A stretch of DNA of 64,000 bases, taken from NCBI GenBank assembly GCA_000149265.1, contig CH003211.1, forward strand, positions 471,404 to 535,403, in the 5' to 3' direction. This document shows, in pieces, positions 25,796 to 36,368 of the stretch; within the stretch, counting starts at the first letter, position 1, and each line of letters starts with the position of its first letter. This stretch comes from Ciona savignyi (Eukaryota > Chordata > Ascidiacea > Phlebobranchia > Cionidae). The notes beneath the pieces are model-generated. The model searched no databases and had not been told where the DNA came from. It worked only from the letters and a program-made list of their open reading frames with translations. The position numbers and the translations under genes are program-made.

Positions 25796-26653
25796 TTCGA
25801 TTGGATCTGCGTCCCGCTGACGCCCTTACCGACTTGCTAATATCGGCCCGACAACCTAAATGAACAAAATGTCCAATTATATTTGTAAAACTTGGACCTT
25901 GAGTTTGAATGAATTAGATTTCGATAAATAAGATATTTATATATTTTTGTGATAAAAAGTGATCGACTATCGCTTAGTAATACATGTCTTTAATTACCCA
26001 TTAAATTAAAGTTCATAAATAATGAATTAAAACCGGAGAACGAAGTAGGCTATGGTAAAGCCCGGATAAAGTTAAACAACACCACAATCTATATATATTC
26101 TTTTTAATAACAACAATAATGTGCCATTAGGACTTCGACGTGTTGTTTCATTGACTGTTCCCCCTGCACATATTTTATTATTTGGGTTTTTAGTAAACGT
26201 TTTTTGTTCGGTGGCATTCTAGAAGTATAAAACAGAATGGAGACGCGAATTCAGAAAACAGCTGTTGCAGTTCTCGCTGTACTTCGAACTTAACAAAGTT
26301 GGTCCATTCTCTTCAATGCTTTGTTCTATAAAAGCTAAATTATTTAAAACCTAACGAAGTCCCAAGCTTTTTTCAAAGGATTTCTTTTACATGTTACAAA
26401 AGTATGCTCAAATTTATATATATAATATATATATATATACCCTTTTTACAAAATATATAGTACCAAATATGTCTCTTTTGGAAAAGCAAAATCTGAAACA
26501 AATGCTATATCTATTAAAATGTATTGCTCTAAAATGTGTCATAATATTCGAACGCGCATACACAGTGCAAGATAAAATTGAGAAACGGGCCCATGTTAAG
26601 CATAGATGCAGTAATTACGAAGCACAGTGACACAAATTGATGAACTACTTAAT

Positions 26654-26659
26654 TTTATT
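26654..26659 (-). terminator. Poly(A) signal AATAAA
   Basis: Minus-strand AATAAA about 60 bases beyond the stop codon at 26718-26720. It is the first canonical signal downstream, so it is the likely 3' end signal of the unrecognised gene. Confidence 0.55.
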
Positions 26660-26717
26660 TCGATATCAACGCACTGCGTTTTTGATTTTGATTGGTTCGG
26701 ATAGAAAATGAGTCATT

Positions 26718-29700
26718 TCACTTTCTCTTTTTTCGATTAGAACCCGGGAAATGCGCGGGGAGAAATCGTCGTCTCTTCTTCAGTTCTTCCTTGACGTTTA
26801 GACCAAAGCTCATGTTAACAGCTGGTCCCCAAATTTCGTTGTCGGCCAAGTACAGAGCTTGGATGACCAGTTCGTGTAAACCTTTGCCAAGAGAGCGAGG
26901 GTCTTCAAACTCCTTCAGAGCGAAAACAGCGAACTGTTCCCGCCGTGCGAGCGCGAGTAACAAACGCATCTCCACCAGCAGCGCTGTCCTGTTGGCAACA
27001 AACGCCTCCATGGAACCGAACTCGTCGTAAAGCTGTTTGATCCTTGCACAGTGCGAGTCTTCCTCTCCCACGAATTTCAACTTAATTCCGTCATCAGCTC
27101 CTCCGATGTAGATCTGACTTGAGTTCCCGACATCAGGTAGTCGATCTGACGTCGTATCCTTGACGACTATCAAGTACATCATGTTCTTCGTGTTCTCTGT
27201 ATGATAACCGTCCGATATTGGCTCACATAGCTTTTTAATCAAGGTTTTAACCATTGGGTCAATCCACTTCAGTTCGGCGGGGAATTCGAAACCTAAATCC
27301 GCGCACTCGCCGGATTGGATGCCCCATCTTTGCCATGAAAATTTTGGATCGTCTCTAAGTCGCACGGGAGCGGATTCATCATCAGGTTTCGGTGCGTACG
27401 GGTCCTTTTTAACGTAAATAAAACTGGGACAAAAATCTTCCTTTTCTATCCCACCGCTAACGTTTAAAATTGAAGGGAGATTCGAAATGTCGGCTTTGTG
27501 TTCAAATAATACGGTTTGTATGTGCGCTTTACGTACAATACCTTTCCGGAACTGTTTGGGCAAATCGAAGAAATCAAAAGGTTTGGATTCTCCCGTCTTT
27601 GTGTTCCATCTGTGATGATTAACAGATAAGACGCATTATGTAGCATGTTGATTGGACTACTTGCGGGGATATGTGCTTTTTCTAAATAGGCCATTGATTT
27701 AGGAAATATATATCTATCTACATGTTAAATGACTCGTATGTTTCTATATACAGTGTTTGTTAATTAGGCATAAGTAAGAGAAATACGGCAGCCATAGCAA
27801 TGTACCTGATGTTATACTGCTGGTTGATCAAATTAACTGCAATTTTCTTCGGTGTTTTCGGACGAAAAGGTTTTAGAATATCAGGTGGACTTTCCGCAGC
27901 GGTCACCGTTTCACGAAGTGCGGCCTTTTCCGCAAATTCCATCGAGACGCCATTTTCGCTCTCATTTTTTGGCATGTACCGTGTTAGGTCTTTACATTGT
28001 AAAATTTCTTCTAATTTACCGTCTTTTTCTTCTTCTCCAAGTTGTCTAAAAATAAAACGACCCTTTAACTAACTATTAAGACCATCATAGTATTTTCACA
28101 TAATAGGTCTGTAGACTATCTATAATTCGAACTTAACTATGATTAAATCTATTTAAAGGTATATGCAGGGGCATTTAACAATTTTAAAAACACAGTGAGT
28201 CATCACACAAAAATATAGCCTATATAACCCAATTTGTGGATCATGAAATACGCCATGATAACAAAGCCTATGACTGTGGGGGTTGGGGGTTTATTAGAGG
28301 TTAAAAATGGGACTAGGTGTGGTTATTTAGTGAGTTAATAATGTGGGTATACTGATATGACAACAAGGTTAGCTAGGTATAGGGATTAGAACCAAATTTA
28401 CTGGAGTATTCCACTGTAGAATAACACAGCTACAAATGAATTTAAAGCCAAAATTAGTAGTGTGAACAATAACGCTGATTGTATTGACAGTTTGTTGACT
28501 GTAATGGTAATTAATGTGAAGGATTAGCATGAGCACATGCGAACCTAGCTGTATGACACACCGACTTGGTCTCACAATGCTGTGTTCCCACGTTTGCTAG
28601 TTTATAAATAACACAGGTTTGTACTTTACAGACTAAGGTGTATGGTTTCTGATATCATATTCCATAGAAAAGACGAAGTCATAAGATACGTTTTCATTTA
28701 GAACGAGATACGCTACTGTACACATGAATGTGTATCTGGATTGGGTTGGAGCCATTTTAAAGTACAGCTAGCTAGTCTATATATAATTTTTCAACAGCCT
28801 TAAATACTTAACCACTGAATTTACAACAATGTCCATTGCGATATGGAGTTATGTATCCGCCGATTCCTATTGATCTTATTACAGCCGCTATATCAATATA
28901 CGAGATGTGACATCTTTTGTTAACAGACATACAGCATAATAGACATTGTCCTACGATAAAAGGTCGTAATATGTAAAGGAAATTGCCAAGATATATTTCA
29001 ATATACAGCTACCTTAAATCTATTGTCATTGTAATGTTGTTATTTCCGAACAATGCTTCTTCAAACTTTAAAAGGATCGCTTTTTTGATCAATAAATTTT
29101 GCTTTTGCTGTTTATGCAGCTCAAGGGCAAAAAGCAATCGCTCTATGTCGCTCTTCGGTACTTCCGGCTTTTTGGTTCTGCTGCTTTTCTGCGAATTTAT
29201 GGATTTCGTTGAATGCTATAAAATATTTGGAAAAATCAGCATTAAAGGTTCATTCGTTGACTGGTTTGCCATTTTTATTCTGGTGGCTGGGAAATTCTGT
29301 TTTGAAAGATTCCTTCACCGTTGTGCTGGATGGTGAAGAACTTGCACGAATAGGCGCCTGGTTCGATTTACAACTATGTGATAACATTTTCGGGTACACA
29401 TGATAAATGAAAGAAATATTACCACACTGTAACAGCATCATCGTTAACCTGACCTCGGGCACGTGTTACTCGATATAACGTGTTGCCCGTATAAAGGATA
29501 TAATAACATTCAACCAATAAATTCCATATTTAATTTATATTATCCCAACCTTATGGTTTTCTTCATCGTCTTCCGAGTCCTCGTCGCTCTCATTCTCACT
29601 TTCCTCGTTTTCCTCCTCCTCCTCCTCCTCCTCCTCTTCTCCTTGCTCCTCTCGCTTCGACTTCGCGAGCACTTCTTTGTCGATGGAGCTTTTAATTCCC

Positions 29701-29816
29701 TCTCGCAACCGCTCGCCTATGCGCATGAGGTCCTTGTACATTTCGAGCAGGGAATCATCGCATTTTTCCGAGTCGTCCATCTTGAGAATATGATTTAACA
29801 AACTGGAATCTGCCAT
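26718..29816 (-). CDS. Unrecognised 533-residue protein, acidic N-terminus, basic C-terminus
   Basis: Four exons: 29550-29816, 29013-29215, 27806-28045, 26718-27609 (534 codons with stop; phases 0, 2, 2). I do not recognise the family. Residues 1-89 begin MADSSLLNHILK and end in a long Glu/Asp/Asn tract. Residues 90-160 are helical and charged (IERLLFALELHKQQKQN). A proline/lysine linker follows (PDILKPFRPKTPKKIAVNLI). The last exon is a folded-looking domain of about 280 residues with YLIVVKDTTSDR, SQIYIGGADDGIKLKFVG and ALARREQFAVFALKEFED, closing in a basic tail KKRRRF..GSNRKKRK. The YLIVVK..IYIGGADDG spacing faintly recalls a GIY-YIG start, but the catalytic pattern is not clear. The acidic and basic ends suggest a nuclear or nucleic-acid-linked role (inference only). 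The codon-level quality and clean splice phases make the gene itself credible. Confidence 0.75.
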
Positions 29817-31345
29817 TATCACGAATCAAAACGCCTTTCAATCAGGCGCTAAATTTAGGATATTACATTTATTTTAAACGAAATAATAATAAGGAAATTG
29901 TTGCATTTATTTAAAATATAAATTCTGTTTTGGATAAGGTTATTTATACACATTTACCAACTAGTTAAAATACTACCTATCTACTTGCCTAACGCAATTG
30001 TAGATCTACAAACCATTTACAGATAGCTAACCCATCTACAGATGTGTATAACCCATACGTGCATCTACAAACCATTTTACCCAAACTATGAAAATGTCTA
30101 ATTACTAATCCTATGAACTACAAAGCATCTACATGGCTATTCCACTAAACAACCATCTAACATTTGATTCACGTACCGTTACACGAGTTCGATCTTTCAA
30201 AGTTGCCAACAAGAACAACTACCCTCGGAGCTTTACAAAGTTAAATCCCACCTCTTATTGTTTAGTAACAAAGCCTTTATGACAACACAATGATACGTTC
30301 GGTTGAATAGTATCCATGGGGACTAGCATGGTTTTACGTGATATGGTTTAATTAAAATATATTAAAATATAATTAAACATTATGAAACGGATTAAAATAC
30401 AAAAAACATTTTAACCAAAGCACTGAGTATTAGCTCCACCCCAGTTACGGCGTGTAAACGAGCATTACACATTTCAAAGGTAATGTATAGGCCTACGTGT
30501 GCTCAAACCCACTTTTTAGCCTAAGCAGTACATAAATGGACAAAAAAAACTCTACCTGGTTAAGAACTCTACTTGTATATGCCCGTTTTACCTGGCAATA
30601 AGACTCACCTTAATACAAGCGTAACCTAGACAGCTATGGGTTCGAATAGATGTAAGTACGAAAACAAGAACCGTGTGTATTAAAGCTATATGTATAATCT
30701 ACACCTGAATATTAATTCTTGGTATTCCTGTACACTACAGCCAACCGTTAACTCACTTGTTTATAAAAAAAACTATAAGTTTGTTTAATCCTTACACGTA
30801 CTTGTAAGCCATAGTAGACCTAATCACTGATGTAAAACTAATAATCATCTTTACCTGCCTATGTGACACATCGCATTTCTAACACACGATTGCCACGTTT
30901 TATTGTATCCGTATCTTATGTACTGTACTCAAAACAAGTGAAAAAGGGTAGCAACGCAAACAATTTGCTAGCATAACACCTTTGTCAAATAACACGGCAA
31001 AAATCAAACACAATGTTGACTGTGACGTCATAGAGTAGGCATTCGCGACGATCATTGTTGGGGTACAGTGGGCGGTCACTTCGAAATGCTCTTAAGTTAT
31101 CGATTGGTCATTTTAGTCATAATAGCTTCTGGTTTGTTTTCATTACTCGTTTTCAGAAAATCGTAAAATCAGATTTGAAAGGATATTGAAGCACTAAATG
31201 GAATGAAATAACTTCACCTTTGTTCGATCACTATCATTTGTATCATGGTGGATGGGAAATCCCCGAACTTATCTATGGGCTATGTAAGAATCGGTGCTTA
31301 CAGTCGGGTCGACCGAGTTATTACAATCCGCCATGATAAATATTG
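29817..31345. other. Intergenic region, no gene seen
   Basis: About 1.5 kb between the start of the unrecognised gene and the TRMU stop codon. AT-rich, with short diverged runs such as repeated CATCTACA and CTACAAACCATTT motifs around 29980-30150. No exon, RNA gene or clear promoter element could be supported. The part next to 29816 should contain the promoter of the unrecognised gene. An AG at CTAAATTTAG about 35 bases before its ATG could be a trans-splice acceptor. Confidence 0.5.
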
Positions 31346-34300
31346 TTACGTAACTACTGGCGATTCAAACCGTTTTATTTTTCGGTTATAATCAGTTAAT
31401 TGTTGCGTTATGTTTTCGTCCGGATAAGCAGCAATTTCCGGTCCATACTCGTCCATTAAACGAAACCAAAGATTGCGATTTTCACGAAAGGTGTCAAAAA
31501 TGATTTGGTCAGGTGATCTAGCTTCATGCATGGATGGTCCCACGTCATCAATACGTGCACCGCCCAAGCACTCGTCATCAGTGTACAACACTGCATCCTG
31601 GGAGGGTCAAAAGGGTGATTAGCTAGCAGGAGTGGGACCCAAAGTTTTATTTCCCCTCCCGCAATGATCCTCATGTTTTTTACCCAACTTTCTCATTGAA
31701 TGTGTCATTAATTTAAGTGGTTAACGAAGAGTGTTTTGTTAAATAATTCAAATAAGTTGAAAATAAAAATATTCAAAGACTCATCCAACTATCCGTGTCA
31801 ACCAACAGCTGGAAGGTTGTAAGGTCGAAACCACCACTTGGCGTTTGCTTATGTATTTTTGCACCTAGTGGTCTTTGACTAATTTGAGTAAATGAATGTG
31901 TCATTTCTATCCTGGCTGGCGGAGAAATTCAAACACGATTATTATCAAGTAATGTGTGAAAGCACCAGAAATCCATTGGTCGCCACATTTCATTATAAAA
32001 AATCCATTTCCTAGAATAAAAAAAAACAGAAGACGCGAGGTAATCTGACTATTGTCTGTGTGTTAACCCCTTTGGTTTCCCAGTCACAGGGATAAACATG
32101 AATATCATTCTCCTCCTAGTATGTTATTAAATATCTGATATTATATGACTACACATAAACATACCTGGCCAACAGTTAATGCTCTTAGTGGGTGTTGAAG
32201 GATTATAAGCAATCTACCTTCCTCTAACTTGTGCACTTTACAGGGGACTGTTTAAAGTAATGCACATTTTGAAATATAAATAAAAAAAAAGAATCTAAAA
32301 CAATAATCAACGATTTACAACTTCATACAAGTAAAAGAAAATCAGATCCACAATTTCTACAAATCCATTCTATATAATTTTAAATATTTGCCTGAAGATT
32401 CATGATAATTACATCGACCCACAATGTGTTTAGTATTTTGCATCTATGGAATCTCAACTTTCCAGTAAAAGAGTAGTAAGATAACAAATGTAAAACATGG
32501 ACAATTATCCGGTTACCACTATAGTCAAGTTGCTAGAGTTATTGTGTTGTATTGTAAAACTTATATTAGTAACAAATTTTGAAAGATCAATTTGAATCTG
32601 GTTTAAGGCTGTGCACATCAAGTGCCTAACCTAGAAAATATATCACAACACGGGAAGCGGTCAAGGTCGTTATAACTGGTAATTAACTGGACCAAACAAG
32701 TCAATTCCCCAAAAAGTAATTAACATTTGAAATGCATGTTTTGGTCCGGCCCGATGGTCTAGCGGTTAAGTGCGTCGCCTTTCAATCGAAAGGTTGCAGG
32801 TGCGAAACTGGTCGCTAGCTAGTCGGTTGTGTCCTTGGGCAAGGCACTTTACGGACATTGCCTGAACCCAGCGGATTAATGGGTTCTACCAAATTGAAGG
32901 AACGTGTCTATCATATACAACACACTGCAATAGCTCCGGTAACCCGACGATGGGCGCGAGGTGATCTGACGATTGCCCGTGTGATAACCCCCCTGGTTTT
33001 CCCATTCACGGGGATAAACATGAATATCCTATCCTATCCTATCCTATGTCTTGCTTACCCAAAGGATTTCTGTGACAGAAACGAAAGTAGCAGTTTAGGG
33101 GGTTTCCTTGGGTCAAGGATTCCGGGATTCCACCAATCCAGTGAGCGGGTCCGGTGACTAAACTTTTACGATATAAAGCTGGGTGTTCCATACCAGGGAC
33201 CTGGAGTAAAAGGGGAAAACTAAGAATTTTGTGGTAAGTTATAAATGGCTTAATGTGTCAGTTTCAATGTGGCAATCCACTTAGATTCACTTAGGTTTGT
33301 CAAATAAATAACTACATGTTGCAAATGTTTTCCTATCATTACCAAGCTACATAATACAAAAAATATTGCAAAAACCAAAATATAACAGTGAAATGAGAAT
33401 GATTTACTCGACAAATCAATGGTATAAAAATGATTGCTGGGAGTAAGGCAATGTTAAGGATTTAAAATTAAAACAAATCTTTTTTAATTGTTGCAAAACA
33501 TGACTCGATCAAAATACACTGACCACTAAAACATCTCCGGTAATATTATCTCTATGAAGAACAGCGTAGGATATGTGTAGCCCACCGACTAATGACCTTT
33601 GACCCACTGTGTAGCAGAAGTATCCATCGTGCGCCCCAATCTTGCGACCTGTCTCATAGCAAACAAACTTGCCAGGCTTTGGAGTAATGTAGTTCTGTAA
33701 TAGAGAAATGGTGTTGTGTATCTAATCAACTAAGTTGTAATATTTTAACAACATGACTGTGAGCACAACAAGTTCTGATAAATGAAGGTGGGTATGATAT
33801 TATTAACTTTGGATATTATTCCACAGAATAAAATTGAAATATTTATGATAATCAGACCTACAGTAAGCTAACCAATGCTATGACGATTTCGTCAATCTAT
33901 ATATATAAATTACCTTAATGAACTTGGGGAATTCCCTTTTCCCAATGAAGCAAATTCCGGTACTTTCCCTTCGTTCTAGTGTGAATGAAACTTCCGACTC
34001 TGCCGCTATTGCTTTGACTTTCGATTTAGGGAGATTTCCAAGAGGAAAGTATGTACGCAGCAGCGATTTCCTATCAACCTACAGAACATTGATGCACAGA
34101 TAAGATACCACACACACTATGTTACAGTAATATATATAGATCCCAGCTGGGCAGGTGTGGTAAATTTTAGACTTAACATTCAAATTTAATTTGAATGAAA
34201 ATGCATCCTGGTACATACCTTGTGTAAAAAAAATGTTTGGTCTTTGCTTGGGTCTTCTGCATGAAGCAATCTCTGTTCTGGATTCAAACAATTTTAACTG

Positions 34301-35417
34301 ATTAATTAGTATATAGAGGAAGCCACAAATACAGAGGATACAGTCATGCATAAATATATGGAAGATTATCCAACCTGTCATTGGTGGATAGCTGTTGTCT
34401 ATTACTTTATCACCCAGTGATGTTCTTGCATAATGACCTGTTGCTATCGCAACATTATTCCCAAGCAGTGCACCACACTTTTTATGGAGGGCTCCAAATT
34501 TTATGAATCGATTGCAGAGGATGTCTGGGTTTGGGGTATTTCCCTTTTCATATTCATCAACCATTGGTTGGAAGACATCGGACCAATACTCCTTTACTAA
34601 GTTAACCTGGATAGCAATTTTTAATTTTAAAAAGGCACATCGGATGACATGATGGTTAACTATGACAGTGGTTACTTGACTGGTTTAAAGTTAAGTGCTA
34701 CTTATATTGACAATTTTTTTCCTATCACCAAAGATAAACTTATTTTAGTTCAAAAGACAACCCTCATTTAAAGAAAATGTGGTGGCATTACAACACAGTT
34801 ATTAGTCAGAGTACCTCATTTTCAAAGACGGGTCACCTAAGCTATTGCAGTGTGATGTAATGTATGTCCCTATGGGTGCCTCTAAATACTACAGGACCGC
34901 TTGGAGCGCTTGGATCACTTAGATTGCTATGAAAAGTAATTTTAACCCTGTTCGAAACACTAATCTCAACCCCAGACCTAACTTTATCCCCAACCCTAAC
35001 ATTAATCTCATGTCTTTTGTCATTACAAATAATAGTAAGCGATCCAAGCGATTGAAGCGCTCCAAGTGGTCCTGTAGTATTTAGAGGTACCGTGTCCCTA
35101 TTGCGTTAGTTTAACCCATATTGAAGGTTCAAAAACGTTGTACCACGTCAGTAATTGATCAAAAGTTGTTGTCCATATATATTTAATTTATTTTAAAACA
35201 GATTATCGTTCTTTACCTCATGAAATGGAATATTCAGCGCGTGGCACACACGACTTGCGTAACGTGCGTCATCCTCAGTTGCGCAATGTCCGACTTCGTC
35301 ACGTATATCCCAGTTCCTCATAAAAACACCGAATACGTTAAGTCCTCGTCGTTTCAACAATAGAGCTGCAACCGCGCTGTCCACTCCACCAGAAATTGCA
35401 CATATTACTTTGGCCAT
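31346..35417 (-). CDS. TRMU: Mitochondrial tRNA-specific 2-thiouridylase 1
   Basis: Makes 2-thiouridine at wobble U34 of mitochondrial tRNA-Lys, -Glu and -Gln (MnmA/TRMU family). Eight exons: 35217-35417, 34375-34606, 34219-34277, 33914-34078, 33524-33694, 33059-33200, 32165-32247, 31346-31597; 434 residues against about 421 in human. The ATP pyrophosphatase loop [10 protein letters not shown] is at residues 9-18. The two catalytic cysteines are present: Cys98 in [13 protein letters not shown] and Cys207 in [39 protein letters not shown] and HPALYR are all in family order, and the C-terminal [16 protein letters not shown] matches the usual ending, followed by about 50 extra residues. No obvious separate targeting peptide precedes the ATP loop. 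Exon 7 is short and was found only by matching the family. Introns carry a MITE and SINEs. Confidence 0.95.
32030..32110 (+). repeat. 3' end of a SINE in a TRMU intron
   Basis: The order TAATCTGACTATTG, GTGTTAACCCC, TTTCCCAGTCACAGGGATAAACATGAATATC-like end matches the last third of the full copy at 32743. The 5' part is missing. It lies in the last TRMU intron, antisense to the gene. Confidence 0.6.
32743..33048 (+). mobile_element. Full-length tRNA-derived SINE with (ATCCT)n tail, best copy
   Basis: About 306 bp, antisense to TRMU. The head, GATGGTCTAGCGGTTAAG then GGTTGCAGGTGCGAAAC, has the shape of pol III box A and box B. Box A is very like that of tRNA-Glu, and the arm CCTTTCAATCGAAAGG stands where an anticodon stem-loop would be. 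The body has CTAGTCGGTTGTGTCCTTGG, GGCACTTTACGGACATTGCC, CAACACACTGCAATAGC and GAGGTGATCTGACGATTGCC. The end is GGGATAAACATGAATATCCT followed by four ATCCT repeats. The tail stops about 9 bases before the 5' splice site of TRMU exon 6 (33059-33200). Confidence 0.9.
34874..35092. mobile_element. 219-bp MITE with long inverted repeats and 9-bp target duplication
   Basis: Left end GGGTGCCTCTAAATACTACA and right end (reverse complement) CGGTACCTCTAAATACTACA continue as inverted repeats of about 45 bp, including GGAGCGCTT. TGTCCCTAT flanks both sides (34865-34873 and 35093-35101), a 9-bp target duplication. The centre is AT-rich with CCCCAACCCTAAC-like text and no ORF. Long TIRs with a 9-bp duplication are typical of Mutator-like MITEs, though other 8-9 bp duplicators exist. 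It is in the first TRMU intron. Confidence 0.85.
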
Positions 35418-36368
35418 TTTTAGGATTCGGCCTTTGGATGTTCAAAAGTCATTCTAAAAATGTAATCAACTCGTTCTCGGGAAAAACCCTAGCTTGATAG
35501 GATCTTTAGTTAAGATATCTATGAAATAGGCGTTATCACACGTAATCGACAGATTACCTCGGGCCCACCATCGGAATATCTGATCTATTGTAGTGTATTG
35601 TGTATCATCGAGATGTTCCTTGAATTTAGGTGAACCCATTAATCCAGTTAGTCAAGAATGTCCGTTAAGTGCCATGTCCTTCGTCTAAAAAACGACACAC
35701 CCACCAAGCTATTTGAACAGGCAAGTAATTTTGATACAACCAATTCATTTTTTCCGGGACATGATTGTACCAGCGATAGACACGTCACTAGGTCCGTATT
35801 AAATGGAATTTTGTTTTTGAATCAGTGGCGCTAACAGTTTGTTATCGGTGGTGCTAACTTAATTTTTTTTTCTAAGCGCAAGTGTAAAGAACTGAACTAA
35901 TACTCGACATGCAGATGGTAGGTTTTGAATCCACAATCTTCTAGTCAAAAGAGTTACTCTGCTGATTTAAATAGAAGTTCTCATTTGCCATCACGAAAAA
36001 TCATACGGTTCTGTTTTATTTCACCCCACCTGCAAACATACGAAACCATAGATATATGACGATGAGCAATTATGGAACCATAAAAATCCTATGAACAACA
36101 CGATGACCGGAAAATAATTTTGCTACAATTTTTACATTGTTTGGTGAAAAAATTTACTTTTCACCATCACAAAAATGCATTTATTTTTTCAAGAATAACA
36201 CTTTCTAAAGAGAGTTATGTTATAATAGGATATAAAAAAAAACGTGCATTTACCGAACTTTGTATTATTAACTTGTCCACAAAAAACAAAATTGTTAAAC
36301 GAAAGTGAGATAAAATTCTACTTTTGGTGAAAAGTGATCTATGATTAAACTTTAATAATCTTAATACT
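35418..36368. other. Intergenic region TRMU start to IARS1 3' end
   Basis: About 950 bases. It contains a SINE remnant at 35525-35715, a minus-strand AATAAA at 36180-36185 (184 bases past the IARS1 stop, a plausible poly(A) signal) and, next to 35417, the TRMU promoter and leader. Minus-strand TTACATTTTTAG about 45 bases upstream of the TRMU ATG looks like a 3' splice acceptor. No gene seen. Confidence 0.5.
35525..35715 (-). repeat. Diverged SINE copy
   Basis: Minus-strand match to the SINE body: GTTATCACACG, CAGATTACCTCG, CTATTGTAGTGTATTG, GAACCCATTAATCC, GTCCGTTAAGTGCC and ACGACAC appear in the order expected for the reverse complement. The TATCC tail and the tRNA head are lost. Confidence 0.6.

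Larger units (their letters stand above)
24826..26717. other. Intergenic region between the dynein start and the next gene's 3' end
   Basis: About 1.9 kb, AT-rich. It must hold the promoter and 5' leader of the dynein gene (just right of 24825), but I see no clear TATA box or known ciliary promoter element by eye. The middle is a stack of SINE copies (25288-25795). The rest, including 25800-26650, shows no exon that I can support. A poly(A) signal for the next gene sits at 26654-26659. Confidence 0.6.

Noticed and set aside
26236-26292. 18-codon ORF after a TATAAAA motif
   Set aside because: Very short, no family resemblance and no splice or conservation support.
28983-29336. 117-codon plus-strand ORF with hydrophobic stretches
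   Set aside because: It is the antisense of exon 2 of the unrecognised gene, which has correct splice sites on the minus strand.
29250-29462. Ser/Lys-rich ORF between exons 1 and 2 of the unrecognised gene
   Set aside because: No acceptor with matching phase and no good donor; exons 1 and 2 already join in phase 0.
32743-32820. Functional tRNA gene
   Set aside because: The head resembles tRNA-Glu but has no paired acceptor stem and continues into a SINE body with a TATCC tail.
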